Shown: positions 35,174 through 45,613 of the stretch, in pieces
Numbering within the stretch: position 1 is the first letter of the stretch
How the letters are laid out: every line of letters begins with the position of its first letter
NCBI GenBank assembly: GCA_963932465.1
Contig: OZ010798.1
Coordinates: forward strand, 19,018,981-19,082,980
DNA from: Maratus speciosus
Lineage: Eukaryota > Arthropoda > Arachnida > Araneae > Salticidae
Length of the DNA stretch: 64,000 nucleotides
Reading direction: 5' to 3'
Position numbers and translations under genes: made by a program
The notes under the pieces: model-generated
The model's input: only the letters and a program-made list of their open reading frames with translations
Databases searched by the model: none
What the model was told of the DNA's origin: nothing

Positions 35174-35390
35174 TTAACCCCTTAACGCTCGAATTAAATT
35201 ACGGTTGAATAATTCAAATTGCTTATTGGCACCACTTTTATGAAAAATAAATATTCACCTTATTTAATGACAGTAAAAACGATACTAAAATATAGCCGAT
35301 TTCACTATTTTATAAAACTGGTGGGAATCAAACAATTTGAGTAAAAGACACAGCCCGAGAATACGACGGGAGCGAGAATTAAGGGGTTAA
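35174..35390. mobile_element. piggyBac-like MITE, 209 bp, TTAA target
   Basis: The ends CCCCTTAACGCTCG and, complemented, CCCCTTAATTCTCGC are bracketed by TTAA (35174-35177, 35387-35390). TTAA duplication with a CCCCTTAA-type end matches piggyBac. The paralogous unit at about 30900 reads TGATTGAGGCTGTTC where this copy reads TGATTAA, MITE, GGCTGTC, so the empty site is seen. Internal ATAAAACTGGTGGGAAT and CAAACAATTTGA are shared with the larger 58365-59347 element, its probable relative. Confidence 0.85.
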
Positions 35391-35539
35391 GGCTGTCATC
35401 AAAAGGGGCTATTTTTGACAGATTTTTAAAAAAAAATTGTTCGGAATTGCATGAAAATGGGCAGGTGTTGTGATTCATAAACAATGTAATCGACAGACGT
35501 TTTCCATTTTTTGGTAAACACAGGAGATCTTTCTGAAAA

Positions 35540-35690
35540 TACTGTCCAAGTGGGCCCGAATTTTAGGATGTGACACGAAGAAAAAAAAAATGTTGTCACG
35601 TGACCAGAATCGCTTTAAACGCTACGCACAATTTATTTATTAAAAAAAGTAAACGCTATTCAATTTCAAATCGCTTCACAAGCCAGTTTT
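35540..35690 (+). repeat. Dispersed repeat, partner of 62225-62385
   Basis: Shared words: TTGTCACGTGAC (TTGTCATTACGTGAC in the partner), AATTTATTTATTAAAAAAAG-like, AAACGCTATTC and CAAATCGCTTC. The pair is short and diverged. Frames at both loci (35570-35797, 62078-62284) differ and are not taken as genes. Confidence 0.5.
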
Positions 35691-36160
35691 CTACATTTAC
35701 GTTTAAAAATGTATTAGTAACTGTCTCGGAAAACGTCGCGTTGTTGACAAGCGAATTTAGGAAGAATTTTAAGAAATTTTTGAAAGTATACATTTAAAAA
35801 TAATTGAAATTTCTGGAGAAAAACTGTTCTACAAAATTAAATATTAGACCCATAACAAAAATTGTTAATTTTAATCTCTTAGCAATTACAAACAGTAAAA
35901 TGTCATATGAAAGTAAACCCACATCCATAATAATTATAATACTAAAAATATGATGTAATTTTACTGGATATTAATTAAAAATACATTAATAATAGTTATA
36001 TTATATTAATATTATTAATTAATAATATAATTAAAATAAATTTTATAGTGTTTGATTGCAGTAAGAAACTAATCAATGCAATCAAAAATAAATAATGAGC
36101 TGTTTTGAAAAGTCAAACAATCTTTCTAATTGTTATTTGCTGTTTTCATTGTGTTTTGTG

Positions 36161-36503
36161 CACCGTATTTTATGGAAGAAACGCCGCACTCCTCAAATTG
36201 GCCGGAATGAGCTTAAAAATATCGTAATCGCCGCATCCATCGGAACGCTATTTTTGTCGACAGCGTCATATTGACCTAACTTTAATCAAAGTTTTCTGAG
36301 CAGTGTAGGATGCCTCGTTTTTAATATCTTAAGATGTCTGAAGTTTTATTTAAAATATTTGAATCCGATTTTAAATATTTTTATGAATTTTTAAATTAAG
36401 GAAACTCAGTTGGTATTTAAAAAAAATCGTAAACGCCACACTTGAAAAAAGATTAACCTTTAAATTCGTAAACGCCGCGGAGTTACTTCCATAAAATACG
36501 GTA
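36161..36503. mobile_element. TA-type MITE, ~339 bp
   Basis: The left end CCGTATTTTATGGAAG with downstream AACGCCGC and the complemented right end CCGTATTTTATGGAAG with AACTCCGCGG are inverted repeats at 36163-36501. TA follows the right end, while the left flank is CA, so the duplication is imperfect. Internal CGTAAACGCC/CGTAATCGCCGC words repeat. No coding capacity. Confidence 0.65.
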
Positions 36504-36840
36504 TCTCTCTTTTTTTCATTGTAAGAACAAAAAACAAACACCCCGTTTCACTTGGCGAAAATGTGAAACTATTTTCTGCTTATTTCACAACGCCAAATAA
36601 TTGCAACCTTTTTAAGTGGATTGGAAAGTAAAAAATGAGGAACTATATCGAATTGATGAAAAGAGTGATATTTTTTCTACGCGATTTTCCCCCCAAACAA
36701 CAGTCGTAAAACTGCCAACGTGGATTGGCGGTCTACTTCCGTCCTGCAACTCCCTATCCTTGTCATACAAAACCCATTAGCCATCAAATAACCCTACAAC
36801 AGGGGACAAACGTGCCGGGTGAATGCAAGATACTGGATAG
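36504..36840. other. Unassigned flank
   Basis: Slightly GC-richer sequence (CTGCCAACGTGGATTGGCGG near 36711) upstream of a copy of the two-block motif. It could include its upstream region. Nothing else is seen. Confidence 0.35.
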
Positions 36841-36975
36841 TGCGTGAGCAGCCTTAATGCCGCTAGGGGCGCTCACTCGTTGTTTTAATTGGATAAGAAG
36901 GCGTGGGATGTTGTTTACCTACATACATTTTAATACAATAATATATAATTCAATAATTGTACTGGTGTGAGTAGC
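36841..36975 (+). promoter_or_regulatory. Two-block motif copy 4, well conserved
   Basis: CCTTAATGCCGCTAGGGGCG with CTCACTCGTTGTT (to about 36883), then ACTGGTGTGAGTAG at 36961, 110 bp after block 1. ACTG/GTGTGAGT closely resembles a metazoan 5' splice site. The CCGCTAGGGGCGCTC core also resembles a CTCF-type site with one base missing. No obvious TATA box lies upstream in this copy. Confidence 0.5.
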
Positions 36976-37459
36976 ATAAATATTTTACGATCGTTTGTTT
37001 AGGTTAACACAGTATACTGAAGACAACATATAAAAGAAGATGAATCCTGTCAGAGTTGTCAAGTCTCCGGCTTTTCGCACACCACTATTATCTTAGAGAA
37101 AATGTTGTTCTTTTAAATTGCTCTAATGTTCCAATTAAGTAAAAGAACATTTTCTGTATTAAAAAACTGGTATCCAAAAAGCCGATGACTTGGCCGCTCC
37201 GATCCTAAATATTTCAATGACCAAACTATCGCAGAAAATGTACCAAACTCTGAAACTTTCAATACGACCACCTAATTTTGATCCAATATTAGCATTTTTC
37301 AGAAATTTCCGAATTCGGATACGAAAGTGGAAGACATTTTAAAAATACTTTCGGAATTATGAAGGATTAAAATTTGGAACGCCTAAAGATAAACTTTATT
37401 GCAATCGTTAAAAAGATATTGCAAAGAATGTTGTTTTTAAACTTTTGTTAAATTTCACA
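36976..37459. other. AT-rich unassigned sequence
   Basis: No repeat, gene or signal recognised. Confidence 0.4.
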
Positions 37460-38440
37460 CAAGGGGCTATGCATATATAACGTTATCATTTTAGGGGGGA
37501 GGGTGTGTCTGGCACCTGATATCGTAAGATATCTCTAGGTGGAGAGGGGGGGGGGGGTTGTCTTTTGATATCATTGTCATTTTTGATCCATTTTTATTTC
37601 TAACTTGGTCTTTACATCAAATTAGTATGTTTTTTTTTTGTAGTATGTTATCTATTTTTATCAAAATACAAAGTTCTTATTAAAATCATTAAATGATTTT
37701 AAAATTATTCAATTCCAAAATATGGAACACCCCAACGTTTGGCATTTCTATTCTTCTGCCATACGTGTATGCATATATAATCCACTGTTCGAAAAACCAT
37801 ATGAGAAGTATGTTTGAAATGATACATGTTTTTATTAGTAAATAAAAGAGAAAGAATATTGTCCACCAGTTTTGTTGATAAGAAGTTCTGTCTGGCCCAC
37901 CCCGTGCAGGGGGCAAGTGCAAAAAGACATTATTACTGTTGAATGCATTATGTAAAAAAAGCTATTATTAAGTACTTTTAAATAGTAACTATTTCTTTTA
38001 AGTGTTATATGGTATATAAACTGATATTTTATTGACTTCTCTTCATTTGAATCAACAAAATATGCGAAAAATAAATGTAACCATATTTGTATGTCACTAC
38101 AAACAAAAGAAAAAAAATTCCAAAAATCTAAAGAATTTTTATACATTCATAGCTGCCAACTTGTACGGATTTTTGCTACCACTGAAATTTAACAGAAATG
38201 TCTACCTTATTTAATTATCAAAATTCACTGCAATTTGCCGATTGAATTAGGCAAAATTTTCTATTAAATTTTAGTGGTAGCAAAAATCCGTACAAGTTGG
38301 CAGCTATGTACATTGATAACGATATCATTACTGGGGAGGGGGGGGGGGTTCGAGGGATGATAACGTATGATATCGTAAAGGGGGGGAAGGGGTACAAAAT
38401 TACGAAAAAGTTGATAACGTTATACATGCACAGCCCCCAA
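37460..38440. mobile_element. Harbinger-like TIR element, 975 bp
   Basis: The left end GGGGCTATGCATATATAACG and complemented right end GGGGCTGTGCATGTATAACG (37463 and 38437) form inverted repeats of ~26 bp. A 3-bp direct repeat CAA borders both sides. PIF/Harbinger elements make 3-bp duplications and often have G-rich ends, but a 3-bp match can be chance. Subterminal TGATATCGTAA words and G-runs occur near both ends. The interior carries a nested hairpin MITE. Minus-strand frames (37689-37922, 37835-38146) show no domain. Confidence 0.65.
38142..38314. mobile_element. Hairpin MITE, 161 bp, 6-bp TSD
   Basis: CATAGCTGCCAACTTGTACG on the left is exactly complemented on the right. The ~50-bp arms extend through GATTTTTGCTACCACT and AAATTTAA. 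The direct repeat TACATT flanks the element (38142-38147, 38309-38314). It lies within the Harbinger-like element, so it inserted later. Superfamily is undetermined: a 6-bp duplication fits few described groups. Confidence 0.85.
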
Positions 38441-38934
38441 TGAGTTATTCTTTAAACTTCAGTAAATCGATTTGGATCGGTACGATTAACATAAAAATAA
38501 TTTGTTCTGAAAATTAAAAAGAAAGAAAATAGGACCCGAAAGGATTAATACTACACGCCTCACACATTCACAGTTTGCACGCATTAAAATTGGAAGTCGA
38601 ATTAGCAACAAATTGAGCCGTCATCTATAGATAACATTTGACAAAATATTTAAATACCCACAAGTAAATAATGTAAAAAAAAGGCTGTATTGAGAACATT
38701 TAAGTCGAAAATTTAAAAATATATTAGTTTAAAAAATAAACTTTTTTATTTCTAGTTTCTGTTAATTTCACTTTTTTTTTCTTTTTGTATCTACTATAAA
38801 TATCAATTTAAAATGCTGTAGTAAATGATATTTTTACTATAAAGTATTTGAAAAGAGGAAGGATTTTTAAATTTTTAGTCAACGGTACATCATTTATTTC
38901 AATTCCTACTATTAGTTCACACTCTCCCTATATT
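38441..38934. other. AT-rich unassigned sequence
   Basis: No gene or repeat partner recognised. Confidence 0.4.
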
Positions 38935-39480
38935 TATTTATTTATTTATATATCTTGTTCAAATTTTCAATCGTTAATAAAATACTTATTATTCATCCTA
39001 TCAAGTTCAAATAATTTTTTTTAAACTTGTACTGGATGACAATTGATGTTAATACAGTTTTTTTAAATATTAATTCCTTAATTAAATTTTAATTAATTAA
39101 TTTTAGTTTTACAGGGGAGACAAAATGGCGGCCATTGGTTATTGAAGCATTTAATGCATCATCATATCTATAATGGGGGGGGGTTGCCATAGAGGGGACC
39201 CTGTTCTGTCGCCAAATACCGCAAAGTTTGTCGCAAACTTGGCGATATATCGCCCAATTTGGCGACCAAAATGAGTCGCCAAAAGTGACGCCAACTTGGC
39301 GATATCTCTAATATTTCGTCTAATTCCCACAGACTTCCATTGTAAACCTACTTGCTTATAGAAAATCAATAAATTCAGATATTTTAATGCAACAAAAACT
39401 AATATTAGCTTAAGAGATTATATTAAATTTTTCTTTGATGACCTAAGTAGGAAATGACTTAAAAAAAATATATATATATA
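38935..39480 (+). repeat. Dispersed repeat with GGCGATATATCGCC words, copy 2
   Basis: Matches copy 1 (18590-19112) over its whole length, including ATTCATCCTATCAAGTTCAA, ATGGCGGCCATTGGTTATTG, ACTTGGCGATATATCGCC and CTTCCATTGTAAACCTACTT. Carries a 9-10-G run near 39175 not present in copy 1. The 72-codon minus-strand frame is a repeat by-product. Confidence 0.85.
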
Positions 39481-40420
39481 TTACTTGTTTTAATTTACAA
39501 ATTTTAAAATAAATGTTCATTTTTAATTAATTATAATATACAAACTAATAAGACTTACGTTTATTTGTAAATAGATTTCCATCAAAAATAAAACAAAGAA
39601 TATTATCAGATGAAAGTATTTATTAACGCTATAAAATCGCAGATCCACATGGAATTCAATTAATGGTCCTTGACTGCAATCATCTTGTCTAAAATGCTTT
39701 TGACAAACTACATCATGCTGATTAGGCATGAAAAATCTTTAAATGGGCCTGAAAACAAAGGAATAAAATACAATCAATCAAAACAAAAAAAAAACACGAA
39801 GGAAAGAATTCTTTTCAAGGGCATAGGAGAAGGGGGGACTCATGGAGCTCCCCCTCGCCCCTAACGCCCTAACTTATTTAAGTGACGAGCTTTTTTTGCA
39901 TCCTACTAATTGTTAAATCCTATTATTTCAAGTCTTCAATGTTTTATATTTTTCATCTCTGTACAAAAAATAATACTATAAATATCAGATACATTTATTG
40001 TAATAATTTATTCTGATAATACATTTTTGTGCGAGCCTTTTTATTATTAATATCAATATTATGTTACAGATTATTTTCAGATCAAGGTACCCTTTTAAGA
40101 CACTGTAAGCTAATAGAAATACATCTTATTAATATGAAATGCACATTAATCTAGTTTATTATTATTCAACAAAATATTACTAGAAAGATGAAAATAATGA
40201 TAAAACGGTTATTTTTATTTTTAGAAATACAAAGAAGAAAAAAAGTTAAAATATAGTAAACAAACGATCAAGGTTTAAAAGAAAAAAAAACATTACTTTG
40301 CTTAGATATTGCTCTCAGGCACAAGATCCATCGACTGTGTACTACAGGAATTCGGTGAAAATATTTTTTTTTTCTACATGATTAACGGCAATAAGACACA
40401 CAGCAATATTGAATCTTATA
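39481..40420. other. AT-rich gene-free stretch
   Basis: Only short chance frames are present. A small purine/GC-richer patch at 39815-39865 has no identity. Confidence 0.4.
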
Positions 40421-40665
40421 GCCCCACCAGTGGTCGAGAGATTCCGCTTTCGAAGCTGGTAGACGGTAGGTGCCTCTTTCGAACCCAATCGCGTCCGCCG
40501 GCCTAATCGTTCGAAGTTTTCCGTGTTTTTTTTCGAACATTCGGTATCCTTGCGTAAATACGGCTTAGATTCCCTTAGAAAGACCCCCTTGGAGGGCACC
40601 TCCCCTCGGGTCTATGTCCCTCCTGTAGATAAGTGGCCGTCAGAAACAACTCAACACAACACGCA
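40421..40665 (+). mobile_element. tRNA-derived SINE, decayed promoter
   Basis: The head GCCCCACCAGTGGTCGAGAG aligns with the SINE at 49063, but the B box is decayed (CTTTCGAACCC instead of GGTTCGAACCC, 40476-40486). The body (CTTGCGTAAATACGGCTTAG, AAGACCCCCTTGGAGGG) and 3' part (CCTGTAGATAAGTGGCCGTC, then AACTCAACACAACACG) follow. This full-length copy sits at the left edge of the duplicated 0.5-kb block. Confidence 0.8.
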
Positions 40666-41000
40666 TTTTATACGAAATATATTAATTTTCATTTATAAGT
40701 TAACTTTCTTTTTTTAAAAGTACAAATCACTGCAAAAAAGAATAGGTTTGAAAGGTACTTCTGCGAGGCGATCTACGTAAATTCTGCAATAACAAATCCC
40801 AAATAGTAGCGCCATCTATCAACGTTTCGTTAACTTCCAGTTTTGTGTCAAATGTCAAATGCGAGATTCATTTATTATTATGGGGATGTATTAAACTAAA
40901 CATAGAAAAGTTCGCATACACCGAAAGATTCGTAAACGAAACTGTAAGACTTGTGTGTTCTATTTGTGGTCTACTATATAAAGAGGAGAACTTAATGTCG
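40505..41000 (+). repeat. 0.5-kb duplicated block, copy 2
   Basis: Collinear with 29366-29866. Contains AGCGCCATCTATCAACG, GTTTTGTGTCAAATG (with a local duplication of GTCAAAT) and TCGTAAACGAAACTG. It runs into block 1 of the two-block motif. Substitutions and indels show that the duplication is old. Confidence 0.85.
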
Positions 41001-41030
41001 CTAGTAGCGCTCACTCGTTGTTCAAATTAG
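40972..41030 (+). promoter_or_regulatory. Two-block motif copy 5, best TATA box
   Basis: TATATAAAG (40975-40983) precedes GAGGAGAACTTAATGTCGC and GCGCTCACTCGTTGTTC, placing TCACTC (41011) about 36 bp after the start of the TATA box, a normal distance for a Pol II initiator. The downstream block 2 is missing because the sequence changes at 41031 into an hAT-like end. Confidence 0.5.
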
Positions 41031-41104
41031 ACCAGTGGTTTCCAACGTGGGGCGTACGCCCCACAGGGGGGCAGTTCCGATCTTTTTACGGAACCCTTCG
41101 CTCT

Positions 41105-41141
<37 letters not shown>

Positions 41142-41375
41142 GAAAACAATGTTGGAGAATAAAAATAAAAGTAATTCATGCAAAATTTAAAAATAACATT
41201 TTAAAATGTATTGTTAAATTTATAAAAAAGTTCTCAATTAAAATTACAAAATAGATTAAATCTGGAATAATTATACGAATAAACTTTAAAAATTAAATTA
41301 AACACTCCTGTTTATAGCTTTCTAATAATATATTTTAAAATTTCTGTTATTTTTCTGGTTAGTAATATATAGATA
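41031..41375 (+). mobile_element. Truncated hAT (Charlie-like) left end
   Basis: CAGTGGTTTCCAACGTGGGG with the inverted GGGGCGTACGCCCC and an AGGGGGG run follows the well-known CAGTGGTTCYCAAC pattern of hAT elements. A 32-T run (41109-41140) interrupts it. No right end is seen before the next element at 41378. The 78-codon frame through it is chance. Confidence 0.6.
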
Positions 41376-43234
41376 TACAGGGTGTTTCACTACCAGACCG
41401 ACAAACGTTGAGGCGTGATAGTACACATGAAGACAAACATTATTAAATAAGAAACCGTGGGGTGCAAACGTCTTCTGTAGGAGCTAGGGGCCATTAAAAT
41501 TTCAGGTCTAAAACTTCAAACGATGATAAAAAAAACGGAAAAAAGGATCGATTCGTTTGCAGTTTTCGTTAAAATCATTCTTTATATCACGATTTCCTTA
41601 AAATTTTTTTTGAAAGGTTACGTTTAAAAGTTGTCGAAAAAGGGCGCTTTAGACTTTAGAGTAACGAACAACTACTTTTTACCGTTATTTTTTGTATGGG
41701 GTTAAAATAATTCTAAAGTTTAGACTTTATCTTAAATTTTAAGCCCAAAATGGAAAACATTGGAATAGGTAACTTGCGAAAATTGAACTGTAAACAGGGG
41801 GGGGGGGGGGATTTTAAACGCTCATAAACATTGAACAAAGTAATCAATTTTGTTGCCGGTTATGTGTAGGTCATTCCCTTCGTAATTATTTTATTCAAAA
41901 TGACGTGCAGCTTTGCTGTCCTCATTTTTTTGATAGAGGACGCTTCCGGAACATCTCTGACATTTCAATGACATTACTCCTGGGTGTTTTACTACCCGAC
42001 CAACATACTTTCAGGAAGTGTTAGGGATGCAAAGATGACTCGGAATCACATACGACTGTAACGTTGGAAATGCCTTTTTTGCGAGTTACGGTTGAAAGAA
42101 GCAGAGAAAAAAGCAACAGAAAAAACAGAGAAACAGCAAGACGTTAATGTGACAGAAAACAGTTTATTTAAAGGTTTTACTACAAAAAGTGTTCGAAAAT
42201 AAGACCAGAAGTAGTGCGGCAAGCTAGAAAGTGGCGTCGCATAGAATTTCTCACGCTCTAAAAGATTCCTGGCATCTCTGATAGCTTTCTGGCGGCATCT
42301 CTGATAGCTTTGTGGCAGCTACAGAAATTTGAGCCGCAAGGAAACCGCAGCGCCATCTACCGTTGCTGTCAAGCTTGCCGGACTACTTCTGGTCGTAATT
42401 TCGAACACCTTTTGTAGTAAAACCTTTAAATAAATAGTTTTCTCTCACATTAACGTGTTGCATGTTTCTCTGCTTCTTTTTGTTGCTTTTTTCTCTGCTT
42501 CTTTTAAGCATAACTCGCAAAAAAGGCATTTCCAACGTTACATTCCTATGTGATTCCGAGTCATCTTTGCATCCCTAACTCTTCCAGGAAGTATGTTGGT
42601 CTGGTAATAAAACACTAGGAGTAATGTCATTGAAATGTCGGAGATGTGTCGGAAGCGCCCTCTATCAAAAAAATAAGGACAGTAAAGCTGTACGTCATTT
42701 TGAAAAAAAAGTAATTACCACGGGAATGACCTACACACAAACCGCAACAAAATCGATTAGTTTGTTCAGTGTTTATGAGCGTTTAAAATCAACCCCCCCC
42801 CCCCCCCCCTCTGTTCACAGGTCAATTTTCGCTAGTTACCCGATCCCAATGTTTTCGATTTTGGGTTTAAAATTTAAGTTAAAGTCTAAACTTTAGAATA
42901 ATTTTAACCCCATACAAAAAATAACTGTAAAAAGTAGTTGTTCGTTACTCTAAAGTCTAAAGCGGCCTCTATCGACAATTTTTGAACGTAACCTTTACAA
43001 AAAAAAATTAAGAAAATCGTGATATAAAGAATGATTTTAACGAAATCTTCAAATGAATCGACCCTTTTTTCCTTTTTTTTTTATCATCGTTTGAAGTTTT
43101 GAACCTTAAACTTTACTGGCCCCTAGCTCCTCCAGAAGACGTTTGCGCCCCACTGTTTCCTATTTAATAATGTTTTTCTTCACGTGTACTATCACCCCTC
43201 AACGTTTGTCGGTCTGGTAGCGAAACACCCTGTA
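41376..43234. mobile_element. Layered palindromic TIR element, 1855 bp
   Basis: The left end CAGGGTGTTTCACTACCAGA and complemented right end CAGGGTGTTTCGCTACCAGA flank a nearly complete inverted repeat (41378-43232), with TA at both borders. The arms, each ~0.9 kb, pair through the whole length to a ~140-bp loop around 42228-42370. A second terminal-like word, GGGTGTTTTACTACCCGACC, sits inside the left arm at 41982 and complemented at about 42617. A third, weaker one starts near 42172. A run of 14 G (41797-41810) faces a run of 17 C (42793-42809). There is no transposase frame. Ends resemble those of the 23.8-kb element (CAG-K-GTGT). Confidence 0.85.
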
Positions 43235-44508
43235 TATATTTATAGTTGCTAGCAATTGTTTTAATTTTTACAGAATGAGCCTTGTATTTCTGTTCGCTTT
43301 CCTATATGTCACATGAAGAAAGTTTTACAAGTAAATCTGGTTAAGGGTATATCGAAATCTGACTGTCTGGAACATATTTAACTTGAAAAATATTTGAAAT
43401 ATCTAAAACAGGTACCAAGAATGAAATTTATAAATTTTAAATAGCATTTCAAAAAGAAATGTGATACAGGTATTAAATAAACATAAATCATGATATATAT
43501 GTATATACATTTTAATTTTTTAAAATCGGTTTATGCATGACTCTCATTTAACGATAATGGGTAAGGAAACAGAGAAATATGTTATGATGAGGAACAATGG
43601 CCACTTAAAATTAATAAATAACAGAATCTCGAAATGTTTCTTGTGTAGTGTGTTATTCCATAGATAGAAAATTTGGTGTTCAAAGCTTTTCCTATAACCT
43701 TTAACAAATTACTAAAATGAATTATTAAATGTATCAGTGTTATCAATTTTGATGATAAATGTGAGTGTCTCTCCAATAAAATTCTGAAGATAAAAATGCA
43801 AACCATATAACACTTTTGTTTAATATTGAGGTAAGTTGAAAAAGATAAACAAAAATTTTTTTTTGGCATAAAGGTGAATATGCCGCATAAGTTCATTGCA
43901 TTTATAGTGTTATATTAAAAACACATTTATGACAAAAATTAAGCCCGGTAATAAGTTCAAAAAATTTGAAATGAATTGTTACTGTTAAGGTTCGAACTAA
44001 TAAAAGCTGTGTAAGAATAGCGTATAATTTAAAATTAATTTAATTTAAATAATATTTAATGCAGCGTGAGAATAATAGTAAAATTGTAATATTATTAAAT
44101 TATATTTGATAAAATTATGTTAAGTATCTATATTTCTTTAATTAGATTGTTTAGAAAAAAATTTTAAAAAATGAAAAAAAATGGAACAATATAATACGAT
44201 ATTTTGCTAATACATATTTTTAAATTAAGATCATTTATAATTAATTTTATTAGTTATGAAAAATAAATGCAATGGCGATAATAATTAATGATAAAAAAAA
44301 CTCCTAATGACACATGAAAATAATCTAAAGTTAAACACTTGACTAAATGTATCACCATTAAATATATATATTGCATCTAACAATTATGGGAAATTATTAA
44401 GAAGAAAAAGTAGAAAGAGCACATATCTGAGTTAGTTAAAATAATAATAATAATAATTTCAGAATTATTTTCTTGTTTTTAATTTTCAAAGGAGGGAAAA
44501 TGGGTGTA

Positions 44509-44512
<4 letters not shown>
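43235..44512. other. AT-rich gene-free stretch
   Basis: The 104-codon minus-strand frame at 43582-43896 encodes a hydrophobic Ile/Leu/Ser/His-rich peptide. Without a conserved motif I do not call it a gene. No repeat partner recognised. Confidence 0.4.

Positions 44513-44515
<3 letters not shown>

Positions 44516-44541
<26 letters not shown>
44516..44541. repeat. TA dinucleotide microsatellite
   Basis: Perfect alternating TA tract of 26 bp. Confidence 0.9.
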
Positions 44542-44889
44542 TATTTCTGTAGTGCCAGCAAAAAGTTAATTGTCAGAAAACATGGAAATAAATTAGTCTT
44601 CCCTAATTAGAAAATTTTTAATAAGCGACTAAATACGAGTATATAAGTAAATAAAATCTCGCAAGTGAGAGACGTATAAGCAGTGAAGCCATGAATAGCA
44701 AATTGCTTTAAAATTGTTTTTTTAATATAAAAAATTAAATTATTTTCTTGTCTTAAATTTTCCATATATTTCATAAATCGATCTAATTTATTTCCTTTTC
44801 TCGGATGAGGGGCGTCATTGAAAGTTTAAAGAGTTGTATGTTGCAAACTTTTGGCCTCTTGTTTGACGTATGCGATTATTGCCCCTTAA

Positions 44890-45180
44890 GATAACTTTTT
44901 TTTCGGTACATATTGTTAGCCGAATATCCCAATGTGCACACTTCTGGCAACAGATGTGGCAGTCACAGTTTCTTCCAGCCTTCATTTCTTGATCTGGAAC
45001 TTCTTTGGCTCAGCATTAGTTTCCAGTGTGGGAGGAGCCTAATTGAAACGTCACATCGTGTGTCATCGAAGCGTCACTGGTTTCTGTCCCTTGGGGTTGG
45101 TGGTCGGTTGCAGAACCGCCCAGCTCCAATAAATACAGTCCATCCATTGACCAAATTTTTTATAGAAGCCTAAAATATAA
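44890..45180. other. Higher-complexity island, unidentified
   Basis: About 290 bp with balanced composition in AT-rich DNA. It has an 86-codon plus-strand frame (44913-45173) and a second partially open plus frame. Features include GATCTGGAACTTCTTTGG, GGTTGGTGGTCGGTTGC and CAATAAATACAG, the last resembling a polyadenylation signal. I do not recognise the translation and see no repeat partner in the window. It could be an exon or 3' UTR remnant, or an unfamiliar element. Confidence 0.3.
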
Positions 45181-45613
45181 ATACATGATGTTCCTTGATG
45201 GTATGCCATTTTTGTAATCCATTTTGTTCCGCTAATGTAAGTCTCAAGAAAGTGTTATTAATAAAATAAAATTCTTTTCTATAATATTTCTGAATTCAGT
45301 TGTTTTTTCGTATACTATTTTTAAATTCTTTGAATTTATTTGATGTCGAAACAAACAATCTATATTTTAAAATATTATTTCGTAAATTCAAAGTATTATC
45401 CAAATAAAATTATAAATATTAAATATATTTTAATGTGTATTAGAATCCGGCGTTAAGATGGATGAATCATTGCTTTTAGGTAGATTTCGTATGAAATACT
45501 ACCTATTGGGATCGTTCCTATGTTGGAATTCCTGAAAAATTTTTGCAGATCTACACCGATCATGACTCCTAGAACCCAAAACCACCCTCAGTAAAAAACT
45601 TTATATATCTATC

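Larger units (their letters stand above)
30440..36160 (+). repeat. Diverged repeats of a >1-kb unit, with insertions
   Basis: Modules recur in the same order. AAGAAACTAATCRATGTAAT occurs at ~30515, 31225 and 36063; TTACTTTTGTCATTAGAAAT at ~30664 and 34930; ATAAAAACGTACTGTTTAAA at ~30868 and 35133; AACTGTTCTAC at ~31013, 34467 and 35822; TTCTRCATTTACGTTTAAAA at ~34319 and 35691. Allowing for inserted elements, two to three copies of one unit of roughly 1-1.4 kb lie in tandem. Insertions are an hAT-like element (31306-34283), a piggyBac-like MITE (35178-35386) and probably 35440-35680. The original family is unknown and no protein frame is retained. A 17-G run lies at 30612-30628. Confidence 0.7.

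Noticed and set aside
41984..42619. Independent element inserted in the 41.4-kb palindrome
   Set aside because: Flanks of the inner ends are themselves inverted copies and show no direct target duplication, so it is one continuous palindrome rather than a simple nested insertion.
43582..43896. Possible membrane protein gene on the minus strand (104 codons)
   Set aside because: The hydrophobic composition is what AT-rich DNA gives by chance. There is no conserved motif and no repeat or expression support.
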